64,000 nt of DNA from Rathayibacter tritici (lineage in GTDB: Bacteria; Actinomycetota; Actinomycetes; Actinomycetales; Microbacteriaceae). Numbering within the stretch: position 1 is the stretch's first letter; every line of letters begins with the position of its first letter. Positions 27,795 through 36,561 of the stretch are shown here, in pieces. The position numbers were made by a program, and so were the translations under genes. The DNA lies in the NCBI RefSeq assembly GCF_002932875.1, contig NZ_PSWS01000053.1, forward strand, positions 62,001 to 126,000, in the 5' to 3' direction. Below the pieces are notes generated by a model. It was not told the origin of the DNA. It saw only the letters and a program-made list of their open reading frames with translations, and did no database searches.

Positions 27795-28801
27795 CCATCG
27801 GGATCGTCGCCCTCGACGCCTGGCACGCGGCTGCGCTCGAGCGCGCCTGGCGCCGCGAGGGCCACCGCGTGATCGTCGTGACCGCCGACCCCGAAGGATT
27901 CAGCGGGGCCGAGCTGCGCGCCAGCCTCCTCGGCCGCCTGGTCGAGCCGGCCGGGCGGATCGGCATGGGGCCCGTCGGGCTCGCGGTCTTCACGCGCCGC
28001 GCCCGGCAGCTGCTCGCGCCCGAGCGACCAGACCTCGTCGTCGCGCTCCCCGGGACGACGCTGGAGCTGCTCGGGCTCGCTCCTACGACGGTGCTCCTGG
28101 CCGATTGCGCTCCCGAGCCCGGTGTGCCGCTGCGCCCCGCTGGACGCTCCGACCTTTCTGCTCGCTACGACGAGGAGCGCCGCCGCGCGGTCGTCATCGC
28201 TCCGACCGACCTGCTCGCGTCGCGGCTGTCGGGCGCTCCGGTCGTGCTGCAACTCGGCCTGCCGAGCGCGTCCTTCCCGACGCCGCCCGCGCCGGACGGA
28301 CCGGTCCGCTTCACCGCGGTCGGGGGCGCCTGCCGCGATCACGGTGCCGACCGGCTCGATCTGCTCGCCCGGCTCGCTGACACGGAGTACGTGAGTGTCG
28401 TCGACGACGGGTCCGGGATCGCCGACGACCTGGCTCCCGGAGTGCGCTGCGTCGGAGAGCAGGACCGCGCCGGTGTCGCGGAGGTGCTGCGGGGTTCGCA
28501 CGCGTTCGCACTCCTGGCCCGCTCGACGAGCGGTGCGGCCGCAGGGCTCGACGCGCTGGCCAGCGGCCTGCCCGTGCTCACGACGGAGTCGAGCGTCCTC
28601 GCCGGCCTGTGCGCGGCGGGTGCGGGCGTCGTCGTTCCCGACGACGGGCGGCGCCGCGACTACGAGGACGCTGTGCTGCGCCTGCGACGCGACTGGTCCG
28701 CGCTCTCACAGGGTGCCCTCGAGCTCGCTCGGGAGCGGCCGTGGTCGGTCGCGGCCGAGGAACTCCTCGACCTGGCGGAGGGACGCGCCCGTGTCGCCTG
28801 A
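27788..28801 (+). CDS. Divergent GT-B-like glycosyltransferase
   Basis: 337 residues from GTG 27788, with GGAGAGG about ten bases upstream. The opening LTIGIVALDAWHAAALERAW and later VRFTAVGGACRDHGADRLDL, YVSVVDDGSGI and GLDALASGLPVLTTESSVL give the outline of a GT-B transferase. The Glu residues of the usual E-x7-E donor motif are missing (the segment reads TSGAAAGLDALASG). It may use a different catalytic arrangement, or be an accessory or inactive protein. First large gene of a nine-gene rightward run; overlaps the following gene by 11 bp. Confidence 0.65.
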   Translation: MLTIGIVALDAWHAAALERAWRREGHRVIVVTADPEGFSGAELRASLLGRLVEPAGRIGMGPVGLAVFTRRARQLLAPERPDLVVALPGTTLELLGLAPTTVLLADCAPEPGVPLRPAGRSDLSARYDEERRRAVVIAPTDLLASRLSGAPVVLQLGLPSASFPTPPAPDGPVRFTAVGGACRDHGADRLDLLARLADTEYVSVVDDGSGIADDLAPGVRCVGEQDRAGVAEVLRGSHAFALLARSTSGAAAGLDALASGLPVLTTESSVLAGLCAAGAGVVVPDDGRRRDYEDAVLRLRRDWSALSQGALELARERPWSVAAEELLDLAEGRARVA

Positions 28802-30149
28802 TTCGACCCCGACTCCCGAGACCTCCGTCGTCGCCGCGCTCCCCAGCGCTGTGGCCCTGCGCCTGGCGGCCGTGCTCGTGCAGTACACCCTGCGCGATCA
28901 CGACATCCGCAGCCTGATCGTCAAGGGCGAGGGGTTGCACCGACAGGGCATCCGGGCGCCCATGACGTCGGCCGACGTCGACCTGTGGGTCGACCCCGAT
29001 CGCTTCGACGACGCGATCTCCCTGCTCGCCGAGATGGGCTGGCACCGGCGTGCCGAGGCCCTGAGCTGGACGCTCTTCGTCGACCACTCGATCACACTTG
29101 TGCATCCTTCCTGGCCGTGCGACGTCGACGTGCACCGCTCCTTCCCCGGTGCCTTCGAGGCGGACCGGGTCGTCTTCGACCGGCTCTGGGCCTCCAAGGA
29201 GGAGCTGCCGCTCAGCGACGAGGTCCTGCTCATCCCGGACTCCGCCCACCACCTGGTCCTGCACGCGTTGCACCAGTTGCGGAGCGCGCGCTCGGCGTCC
29301 TCGGCGACGATCCTCGCCGCCCTGGAGGTTCACGGCGCAAGCCTGCCGCAGAAGGGCAGGGAAGCGATCCGCGCCGCCGCCGTAGAACTCGGAGCGCAGA
29401 CGCCGATGGCCGCGCTGCTCACTGCCTGGGGCGTGCCCGCTCCGGCCGAGGAGCGCTACCGCCGTGCACAGGCGCTCTGGGACGTCCGCCGCCGCTCCGA
29501 CCGGCACACCTTCAACTGGCTGCACGCTATCGCCTCTGCGCCCTGGCACCTCAAGGGGACGCTCCTGCTGCGCGCCGCCTTCCCCACCCGGGCCGATCTG
29601 GAGGCCAGCCACCCCGGTACGACCACGACACGTCGCCGCATGCGCCTGCGGTGGGAGCGGACCGTCCGCGCCGTCCGCGGCCTGCCCTCCGCCCTGTCCG
29701 GCTTCATCCGGGTGGCGCGGTCCGGAGCCGACGTCGAGCCGGAGCCGACCGCTCCCGCCCCGGAGATCGCCGAGGTCGCGGCGCCGATGGACGAGACTCC
29801 CGCCGTCGTCGAGGCGAGTGCGGGCACAGCCGCGGCGGTTCCTTCACCGGTTGACGACGCCGCTCCTCAACCGCGTCCGCGCGAACGCTTCGCCGTGGAG
29901 CACACCGAGGAGCAGGCCTACGTACTCGACCTCTCCCGCCCGGCGTCGCCCCCCGTCGTCCTCTCGCTCAGCGCGGACACCGTCTTCGAGGCCGTGATTC
30001 GGCAGCGACGAGCGCGCGACGAGGTCGTCGCCCTGCTCTCCGAGCGCTACAGCGTCGATCCGGAGACGATGGGCCGCGACGTCGACGCCGTCCTCGCAGT
30101 ACTCGACGACTTCTTCCCCGACGCCGCCTCGGCCGGGGCGAGCACATGA
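28791..30149 (+). CDS. Nucleotidyltransferase fused to a PqqD/RRE-like domain
   Basis: 452 residues from GTG 28791, inside the end of the previous gene, with GGAGGG upstream. Residues about 20-250 resemble the uncharacterised nucleotidyltransferase family NTP_transf_5: LIVKGEGLHRQ, then SADVDLWVD with acidic Asp62 and Asp64, and CDVDVHRSF. A proline/alanine-rich linker (about 310-370) leads to a C-terminal 70-residue domain (YVLDLSRP... to LDDFFPD) with the look of PqqD-type peptide-recognition elements. NTP_transf_5 and PqqD domains occur separately in some RiPP clusters. Here the fusion is embedded among glycosyltransferases, so it might modify a sugar carrier or a peptide. Domain calls are by eye. 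Confidence 0.65.
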   Translation: MSPDSTPTPETSVVAALPSAVALRLAAVLVQYTLRDHDIRSLIVKGEGLHRQGIRAPMTSADVDLWVDPDRFDDAISLLAEMGWHRRAEALSWTLFVDHSITLVHPSWPCDVDVHRSFPGAFEADRVVFDRLWASKEELPLSDEVLLIPDSAHHLVLHALHQLRSARSASSATILAALEVHGASLPQKGREAIRAAAVELGAQTPMAALLTAWGVPAPAEERYRRAQALWDVRRRSDRHTFNWLHAIASAPWHLKGTLLLRAAFPTRADLEASHPGTTTTRRRMRLRWERTVRAVRGLPSALSGFIRVARSGADVEPEPTAPAPEIAEVAAPMDETPAVVEASAGTAAAVPSPVDDAAPQPRPRERFAVEHTEEQAYVLDLSRPASPPVVLSLSADTVFEAVIRQRRARDEVVALLSERYSVDPETMGRDVDAVLAVLDDFFPDAASAGAST

Positions 30150-31213
30150 GGGCTTGGGGCTCGTCATCGCTCCGGGTCCTCCACATCCTGGACTCGTTCG
30201 AGGACGGTGGAGCTCAGCGCGTCGCCCTCTCGCTCGGCTCGTGGAGCAGGGAACACGGTTGCGCCACCGCCTACTGGGGCCGGCCCGGACCGCTCAGCGG
30301 CCGTGCGGCCCGGGACTCGGCGGTCTTCGTCGTCCGCGCCGCCGAGCAGAGCTTCGCCGCTGACCTGCGCGATCTCGCGCTGGCCGTCCGGCGCTTCCGA
30401 CCGCACGTCCTCCACGCCCATCAGCGCCGCGAAGCGCTGCTGGCGCTCCTCGTCGGCTCCGCACTGCGCGTGCCCGTCGTCGAGCATGCGCATACGGAGC
30501 TACCCGCCATCGACCGGCGCGCGCTCTCGTTCCGCTCGCGACAGGTGTTCGCCGTCTCCGCCTCCGTGGGACGGATGGTCGTCGACGGCTACGGCCGCCC
30601 CTCGGCGCGCGTGGTGGTCACCGGCAATGCGCCGGCGAACGTGACCGCCGAGCCCGCGCAGGAGTCTGCGCTCGCCGAGCCGGTCGTGCGGGTCCTCGGC
30701 ATCGGACGGCTCGCGGAGCAGAAGGATCCGGCGCGCTTCCTCGCGGCGATCGAGGCGCTGGCCCGGATCCGCCCCGTCGCGGCCACCTGGCTCGGTGATG
30801 GGCCGATGCTGCCGGTGCTGCGCGAGCGCGCGCGGGCGGCCGGAGTGGTCGATTTCGCCGGGCCGTCGAGCGACGTGACCGGCGCACTCGACGCGGCGCA
30901 CCTGCTCCTGTCGACGTCGCGCTGGGAGGGGACGCCCCTCGTCATGCTTGAGTCGATGGCCCGGCGCCGCCCCGTGGTGGCGACCGAGGTGGGCGGGGTG
31001 GGCGAGCTCCTCGCCGACGGCAGAGGCCTGCTCCTGCCCGCCGACGCGGGAGCCGACGCGATCGCTGCGGCGCTGGCCGCGGCGCTGGAACGTCCGGACG
31101 AGCTGCTGCGGCATGCCGATCGGGCGAAGGCCTGGGTCGACGCGGTCGCGTCGCCGGACGCCGTCTTCGGACCCGTCCTCGCTGCCTATCGCCGACTCGG
31201 AGCCCGGCGGTGA
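30146..31213 (+). CDS. GT4-family glycosyltransferase
   Basis: 355 residues, ATG overlapping the previous stop. The classical GT4 layout is clear: LRVLHILDSFEDGGAQRVAL at the N-terminus, PHVLHAHQRREALLALL, VRVLGIGRLAEQKDPARFL opening the donor domain, and the E-x7-E motif in SRWEGTPLVMLESMARRRPV. Retaining transferase using a nucleotide-activated sugar; specificity unknown. Acts at the cytoplasmic face of the membrane on a lipid-linked or polysaccharide acceptor. The stop overlaps the next start (GTGA). Confidence 0.92.
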   Translation: MRAWGSSSLRVLHILDSFEDGGAQRVALSLGSWSREHGCATAYWGRPGPLSGRAARDSAVFVVRAAEQSFAADLRDLALAVRRFRPHVLHAHQRREALLALLVGSALRVPVVEHAHTELPAIDRRALSFRSRQVFAVSASVGRMVVDGYGRPSARVVVTGNAPANVTAEPAQESALAEPVVRVLGIGRLAEQKDPARFLAAIEALARIRPVAATWLGDGPMLPVLRERARAAGVVDFAGPSSDVTGALDAAHLLLSTSRWEGTPLVMLESMARRRPVVATEVGGVGELLADGRGLLLPADAGADAIAAALAAALERPDELLRHADRAKAWVDAVASPDAVFGPVLAAYRRLGARR

Positions 31214-32232
31214 CCGCGCCGGCGCAGTCGGTGACCGTCATTGCACCCTGCTACAACGCGATCTCCCGGCTCGACGGCTTCCTCGCCGCGCTCGGTACGA
31301 CCCTCGGGCCCGGCATGCGCGTCCTGCTCGTCGACGACGCCTCCTCCGACGGTTCAGCGGAGGTGCTCGAGCGCTGGGCCGCGGGGCGCGATGATGCGCA
31401 GGTCCTTCGCATCGACCAGAACGGTGGAGTCGCGGCGGCCCGCAATCGGGCGCTCGTGGAGGCCGACTCGGAGTTCGTCTGGTTCGTGGACGTCGACGAC
31501 GAGTGGGATCCGGCGATCCTGCGCACCCTGACCGCCGAGGCCGAGCGGACGGCCGCCGACATCGTCGTCTGCCGTGCGCTGTACCGGACTCGGCAATCCG
31601 CCTCCGGCCGCGTGATCGACGGCCTCGACCGGCGCGAGCTGGTGTCGTCCGAGCACGCCCTCGAGCGGATGGCGTCCGGGCAGCTGCACGGCTTCCTGTG
31701 GAACAAGCTCTTCCGCCGGAGCGTTCTGCAGCAGGACCTCTTCCCGCGGCTGAGCTCCCAGTCCGACTTCATCGGCGTCCTCCGGGCGGTTCAGGCGTCG
31801 GAGCGGGTGCTCTTCGTCCCGGAGATCCTCTACTCCTACGTCTACACCGCCGCCTCGATCACCCGCCGTCGGGACCCGGATCTCGGTAACCTCCTCGTCT
31901 GTGCGGAGGAGATGCGCGCGGCACTCGCCCGGACGTTCGGGGAGGTGCCGAGGCCGCTGTCCGACTGGTTCACAACCTGGTTCTACGCGGTCCCCGTCGC
32001 CCTCACTCCGATCCGGCAGAACGCCGACCGCGCGCTGGTGAACTCGGGAGTCCGGCTCGGCTCCGCCGCGCTCCAGACCGTCGACCTGTTCCGTTCCGCC
32101 AGGAGACCGCGGATGCTCGCCCTGGGCCTGGTGCTCAAGCACCTACCCGCCGCTTTCACCGTCGTCAGCCGGATCCTCTACGCCGTGCACGACACCCACC
32201 GCCGACTCGCCAACCGCAGGAGCACCCGATGA
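31210..32232 (+). CDS. GT2-family glycosyltransferase
   Basis: 340 residues. GT-A fold: VTVIAPCYNAISRLDGFL, LLVDDASSDGSAEVLE, AARNRALVEADSEFVWFVD and the DVDDEWD region (DxD metal-binding) are visible in the first 110 residues. The C-terminal half is less conserved and includes LHGFLWNKLFRRSVL, which in related enzymes lies near the acceptor site. Inverting transferase for a surface glycan; donor unknown. Overlaps its neighbours on both sides, so translation is coupled. Confidence 0.92.
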   Translation: MTAPAQSVTVIAPCYNAISRLDGFLAALGTTLGPGMRVLLVDDASSDGSAEVLERWAAGRDDAQVLRIDQNGGVAAARNRALVEADSEFVWFVDVDDEWDPAILRTLTAEAERTAADIVVCRALYRTRQSASGRVIDGLDRRELVSSEHALERMASGQLHGFLWNKLFRRSVLQQDLFPRLSSQSDFIGVLRAVQASERVLFVPEILYSYVYTAASITRRRDPDLGNLLVCAEEMRAALARTFGEVPRPLSDWFTTWFYAVPVALTPIRQNADRALVNSGVRLGSAALQTVDLFRSARRPRMLALGLVLKHLPAAFTVVSRILYAVHDTHRRLANRRSTR

Positions 32233-33104
32233 ACGGCCTGACCGTCTGCATCACCGCCCGGAACGCCGAGGGGACCATCGGTGCCTCGGTCCGCAGCGCC
32301 CTGGCCGCCCTGCCGCCCTCCGGCCGCGTCCTCGTCCGCGACGACGGGAGCGAGGACGGGACCGCGGCGGTCGTCGGCCGGATCGCCGATCGCCGACTGC
32401 GCGTCCTCGACGACGCCTCGCCGCAGGGGATCCCCGCCTCGCGCAACGCCCTCCTCGAGCAGGTCGAGACGCCCTACCTGGCGATCCTGGACGGCGACGA
32501 CCGCGCTCTGCCGTGGCGCTTCCGCCGTCAGGGCCGGCTCCTGGCGCGCGGCGCCGACCTCGTCTTCTCGACCGTCATCATCCGCAAGCCGCCGATCCCG
32601 CTGCTCAAACCCCAGCTGCTCCCGCGCCTGTCGAGCCGCGCGATCGCCCTCGCCCTGCTCCTCGAGAACCCGCTGATGCATCCGACCATGACGGGCCGCA
32701 CGAGCGTGGTCAGGGCGCTCGGGGGCTACCGCTCGGTCGCCGCGGAGGACTTCGACCTCTACCTCCGCGCAGTCACCGCCGGGCACCGCCTGCTGCGCGA
32801 CACGGTGCCCACCGTCCTCTACCTCCGGCATGCGGGTCAGACGACGATCGATCCCGCGTGGATCCGTTCGAAGAGCGACAGCACTCTGGTGGCCGAGGCG
32901 TTCGCCGACCTGGGGCGCCGCGAACTCGGCTTCGCACCCGGCTGGTTCGCCTGGCGCCGCGAGGGCTTCCCGCCGGGGCGGGCGCCCGCCGACCTCCAGG
33001 TACAGCTCGGTGCCCTCCTGGACGCCGCCGAGTCGCTTCGGCCGTCGGAGCGCCGTCACCTGGCCGGCCTCGTCGCCTCCTTCCGCGCGCACGCCGCGCG
33101 GTGA
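32229..33104 (+). CDS. GT2-family glycosyltransferase
   Basis: 291 residues from an ATG overlapping the preceding stop. GT-A features: LTVCITARNAEGTIGASV, VLVRDDGSEDGTAAVV, IPASRNALLEQVETPYLAIL and the DxD-type DGDDRALPWRF. Further on, MHPTMTGRTSVVRALGGYR and AEDFDLYLRAV match the E/D-D-x-D-L acceptor-side motif of GT2 enzymes. Specificity unknown. It differs from the preceding GT2 in sequence, so the two are not a recent duplication. Confidence 0.92.
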   Translation: MNGLTVCITARNAEGTIGASVRSALAALPPSGRVLVRDDGSEDGTAAVVGRIADRRLRVLDDASPQGIPASRNALLEQVETPYLAILDGDDRALPWRFRRQGRLLARGADLVFSTVIIRKPPIPLLKPQLLPRLSSRAIALALLLENPLMHPTMTGRTSVVRALGGYRSVAAEDFDLYLRAVTAGHRLLRDTVPTVLYLRHAGQTTIDPAWIRSKSDSTLVAEAFADLGRRELGFAPGWFAWRREGFPPGRAPADLQVQLGALLDAAESLRPSERRHLAGLVASFRAHAAR

Positions 33105-33141
33105 CCTCCCCCGCCCGCCCCCACTCCCGAGGAGTCCCGGC

Positions 33142-33918
33142 ATGACGTCCTACATCACCGGCCGCATCGAGCGTATGCCCGCCAGCATCACCACGCTCGA
33201 CGAGGCGGCGGATGCGGTGCTCGAGCTGTCCCGGAGCGGCCGCGACGAACTCGTCGTCACTCCGAACACCGACCACTTCGTTCGGTGGAAGCACTCGGGG
33301 GCGTTCCGCCGGTACTACGGCCGCGCGTCGCTCGTCGTGCTCGATGGAACGCCCCTGGTCTGGCTCGCGCGCTGGTACGGGCACCGCTCCGCAAGCCGCG
33401 TCACGGGGATCGACCTTTTCACCGAGGTCTGTCGGCGTGCGGCGCTCGAGGGTGCGCCGGTGGCACTGATCGGCGGACGCCCGGGCGTCGGCGATCGCGC
33501 GGCGGCCGAGTTGCAGCACCGCTTCCCCGGCCTCCAGCTGCCGGTTGTCGTCGCTCCCGAACCCGACGAGCTCGCCGACGATGCCTACCTGGCGCGACTC
33601 TCCGCGACCCTGCGCGCGGCCGAGGTCCGCATCGTCGCGCTCTGCCTCGGCTCCCCGAAGCAGGAGGAGGTGCGCGAGCGCCTGCTCGAGGTCGGCGGCA
33701 CCGGAGCGGTGTGCCTGGGCGTCGGCGCCGCCATCGACTTCCTCGCCGGTGAGATCCCGCGGGCGCCGCTGCTGGTGCAGCGGCTCGGCCTCGAGTGGGC
33801 GCACCGGCTCAGCCGCGAGCCCGGCCGCCTCTGGCGCCGTTACCTCGGCGACGCCCTGCGGGTGCTGCCGAGCGTGGTCGCGGCGCTGCGCTACCGGTTG
33901 CGTCATGCCTCCCGCTGA
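33142..33918 (+). CDS. WecG/TagA/CpsF-family glycosyltransferase (2)
   Basis: 258 residues from ATG 33142, with GAGGAG about eight bases upstream. GT26 motifs are clear: VVTPNTDHFVRWKHSG, LVVLDGTPLVWLARWYGH, SRVTGIDLFTEV, ALIGGRPGVGDRAA, and the signature CLGSPKQEEVRERLL followed by VGAAIDFLAGEIPRAP. The C-terminal LGLEWAHRLSREPGRLWRRY is the usual basic membrane-binding tail. Likely adds the second sugar onto an Und-PP-linked amino sugar. Overlaps the next gene by 14 bp. Confidence 0.93.
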   Translation: MTSYITGRIERMPASITTLDEAADAVLELSRSGRDELVVTPNTDHFVRWKHSGAFRRYYGRASLVVLDGTPLVWLARWYGHRSASRVTGIDLFTEVCRRAALEGAPVALIGGRPGVGDRAAAELQHRFPGLQLPVVVAPEPDELADDAYLARLSATLRAAEVRIVALCLGSPKQEEVRERLLEVGGTGAVCLGVGAAIDFLAGEIPRAPLLVQRLGLEWAHRLSREPGRLWRRYLGDALRVLPSVVAALRYRLRHASR

Positions 33919-35110
33919 GCCCGAGCGCGACGGGACGTCGGAGCTCCCCCTGGTCCTCGTCTGGAAGCGCGCCTGGCTGCAGGACTCGGAGACCTTCGTC
34001 CGCAATCAGATGCGGGGTCTTCAGCGCTGGCGCGCCCTCGGTGTCGGCCTCGAACTCACCGGTTCCGGCGTCCTGCGCGACAGCACGGACCTCGTCCTGC
34101 ACGACCCGATCACCTCGCTGCGGCGCCGGGCTATCCTGCTCCGCTGGTTCGGAGTGTCGCGGCGGCTCGACGCGATCGTCGCGGAGCACCGGCCCGCGCT
34201 GATCCACGCCCACTTCCTCGTCGACGCCGCGTACATCGCGCGCTATGCGCGACGCAGGGGTCTCCCGTTGGTCGTGACCGGCCACGGCTATGACGTGACC
34301 AGTTGGCCCCTCGTGAGCGGAGCGCCTCGCCTTCTCCGGCCGCTCGCCCGCCGTCAGCGTGCGCGCGCGGCTCGCGCCGTGTTCCGCACGGCGCACACCG
34401 TGATCGGCGTCTCCCGGTTCATCGCCGACGGGCTGATCCGCTTGGGCGCCGATCCCGCGCGCACCGTCGTCAGCCACATCGGGATTCCGACCTCGGTCGA
34501 CGGGGCCGCCCCGGACGCAGCCCGCGAGGGGATCGTCTTCGTCGGCCGACTCTCCGATAAGAAGGGCGTCGCCGACCTGCTCACGGCGGTGGCGGCCCTG
34601 CCCGCCCCGCTGCGCGAGGTCCCTCTCACCGTCGTCGGTGACGGCCATCTGCGCGCCACCCTCGTCGAGCAGGCGGCACGCCTCGGCCTGCGGGTGACGT
34701 TCGCTGGTTCCCTGCCGCCGTCCGAGGTCGCCCGGGTCCTCTCCGGCGCGGCCGTTTTCTGCGCCCCGTCGCTCACCGCGGCGAACGGTGACGCTGAGGG
34801 CTTCGGCATGGTCTTCCTCGAGGCCGCGCTCGCCGGAGCACCCGTGGTGTCGTACCGCCACGGTGGCGTTCCGGAGGCGGTGCAGGACGGCGTCACCGGG
34901 CTTCTCGTCCCGGAGGGCGACGTGCCCGCCCTCACGCGGGCACTCGCGGCCCTGCTCGGAGATCCGGAGCGTGCCGTACGGATGGGCCGGGCGGGCCGCG
35001 AGCGTGTGCTCGCCTCCTTCGACCTCGCCGAGCGCGTTCGCGACCTCGAAGACCTTTACGACCGGGCGGCCCGCCGGCTCCCGGTGACGACGAACGGAGA
35101 CCGAGAATGA
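33905..35110 (+). CDS. GT4-family glycosyltransferase
   Basis: 401 residues from ATG 33905. WKRAWLQDSETFVRNQM at the start, LIHAHFLVDAAYIARYARRR and VVTGHGYDVTSWP in the acceptor domain, then IVFVGRLSDKKGVADLLTAV and the E-x7-E motif EGFGMVFLE followed by SYRHGGVPEAVQDG. The layout resembles WcaL/AmsK-type colanic-acid glycosyltransferases. Donor unknown. Ends 4 bp inside the next gene. Confidence 0.93.
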   Translation: MPPAEPERDGTSELPLVLVWKRAWLQDSETFVRNQMRGLQRWRALGVGLELTGSGVLRDSTDLVLHDPITSLRRRAILLRWFGVSRRLDAIVAEHRPALIHAHFLVDAAYIARYARRRGLPLVVTGHGYDVTSWPLVSGAPRLLRPLARRQRARAARAVFRTAHTVIGVSRFIADGLIRLGADPARTVVSHIGIPTSVDGAAPDAAREGIVFVGRLSDKKGVADLLTAVAALPAPLREVPLTVVGDGHLRATLVEQAARLGLRVTFAGSLPPSEVARVLSGAAVFCAPSLTAANGDAEGFGMVFLEAALAGAPVVSYRHGGVPEAVQDGVTGLLVPEGDVPALTRALAALLGDPERAVRMGRAGRERVLASFDLAERVRDLEDLYDRAARRLPVTTNGDRE

Positions 35111-36561
35111 GCTTCGCCAAGCACGCCGTGGCTGAACACCGCCGCCGCCAGGGGGCCGCTGTCCCCGTCTACAGCCGTTCGACGGCTCCACTCCCGAGCA
35201 CACGCACGGGCCGGCCGACCTTCTCCGAGGAGACGGCCGCGTCGGAGCGGGACGCCCACGACACCCGCCGGCGCCGCCTCCACTTCGCCGTCGTCCTCCT
35301 GCTCACCTTCACCATGACCTCGGGCGGCAAGATCGTCGACCTGTTCGTCGCGGGACGCGCGGCCTCCGACGGCTACTCGACCGGAGCGGTGAACCCGAGC
35401 TCCCTCGGCGCCGCCGTCGATGAGTGGGCGCCGACGCTCTTCCTCCTTGGCGTCGCTGTCATCGTCTTCCTCAACCTCAGGCGCAAACGGGCCAACCTGA
35501 TCGGCCTGGTGGGCGCGGGCGTATACCTCGTCACGGCACAGCTGACCAACACGATCGCCGTCGGCGCTGTCAATCCGACGCCGAAGTACTGGGTGATCCT
35601 CGCGCTCGTCATCGCGCTCTGGTCGATCGCGCCGCGCTGGGACGACCTGCGGGTGATCGGTGTCGCCGTCGTCCTCATCGGTCTCGCCAGCCTGCTCACC
35701 GGACTCACCGACCAGGGTTGGATGCGCGAGGACGCCCTCCTCGCCGGTGAGACCAAGGCCCTGATCGGCACGCGCCTGCTCGCCGGCATCTTCCCGCAGA
35801 TGAACGTGCTGGGCATGACGATGGCGCTGGGGCTGCCCTTCGTCCTGCTGCTGCGCACACGCAGGGCGCGCTACTCGGGGCTCGCGATCGTCCTGGCGAA
35901 CCTGGTGCTCAGCGCGTCGCGGACCTCGTTGATCGCCGCGGGCATCACGATCCTCGTGGCGGTCGTTCTGCGCCTGGTGCGTCACCCCGGTACCCGTCGC
36001 GTTCTCGCGGTCGGTGCCGTCGTGACGGCCGCCACCGCCGTCGTGCTGCTCCCGATGCTGGTGCACGACCGTTCGGCCCTCACCAGCCGCGGCGCGATCT
36101 GGATGTCGTCGATGAGCGTGATCCCCGACCACCTGGTCTTCGGGCTCTCCACGAACGCCTTCACCAAGGAGGGGATCCTGCCCCGCCTGATCGGCCACAC
36201 GCCGTGGCACGGACACAACCTCTTCGCCTCGACGATGGTCTGGGGCGGGCTCGTCCTGCTCGCCGCCCTCGTCGTGTTCCTCGTCAGCGTCCTGGTGCGC
36301 TCGCTCACCTACTTCGACCGCTCGATGGTCAGCTACCTCTTCGTCCTGATGCTGCTCGCGTGCTCGCTGGCCGAGATGCCCCTGCGAATCGACGACTTCG
36401 ACGGCGTCTCGTGGCTGACCTGGATCGCGGTCCTCGCGGTGCTGATGGTGCCGGGCCCGCCCGCCTCCTCCGGGCAGGTCTGGCGGAGGCGACGCCCCTC
36501 GACGGTGGAGGAGGAAGCTCCGATCGTCCCGCGGTCCTCCGGCACCGGGCGGGTCCGGTGA
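35107..36561 (+). CDS. Wzy/O-antigen ligase-like membrane protein
   Basis: 484 residues. A basic, probably unstructured N-terminal tail of about 55 residues precedes eleven or twelve hydrophobic segments. The region GTRLLAGIFPQMNVLGMTMA and the later loop with HTPWHGHNLFASTMVWGG correspond to the ligase/polymerase loop, including the HN pair seen in this superfamily. It probably polymerises lipid-linked units or transfers them to an acceptor on the outer face. The N-terminal tail length is unusual. The stop overlaps the next start (GTGA). Confidence 0.87.
   Translation: MSFAKHAVAEHRRRQGAAVPVYSRSTAPLPSTRTGRPTFSEETAASERDAHDTRRRRLHFAVVLLLTFTMTSGGKIVDLFVAGRAASDGYSTGAVNPSSLGAAVDEWAPTLFLLGVAVIVFLNLRRKRANLIGLVGAGVYLVTAQLTNTIAVGAVNPTPKYWVILALVIALWSIAPRWDDLRVIGVAVVLIGLASLLTGLTDQGWMREDALLAGETKALIGTRLLAGIFPQMNVLGMTMALGLPFVLLLRTRRARYSGLAIVLANLVLSASRTSLIAAGITILVAVVLRLVRHPGTRRVLAVGAVVTAATAVVLLPMLVHDRSALTSRGAIWMSSMSVIPDHLVFGLSTNAFTKEGILPRLIGHTPWHGHNLFASTMVWGGLVLLAALVVFLVSVLVRSLTYFDRSMVSYLFVLMLLACSLAEMPLRIDDFDGVSWLTWIAVLAVLMVPGPPASSGQVWRRRRPSTVEEEAPIVPRSSGTGRVR

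Noticed and set aside
27386-30149. Complete lasso-peptide or other RiPP cluster
   Set aside because: Only an RRE-like domain and a nucleotidyltransferase-like domain are present; there is no asparagine-synthetase-like cyclase, leader peptidase or dedicated exporter.
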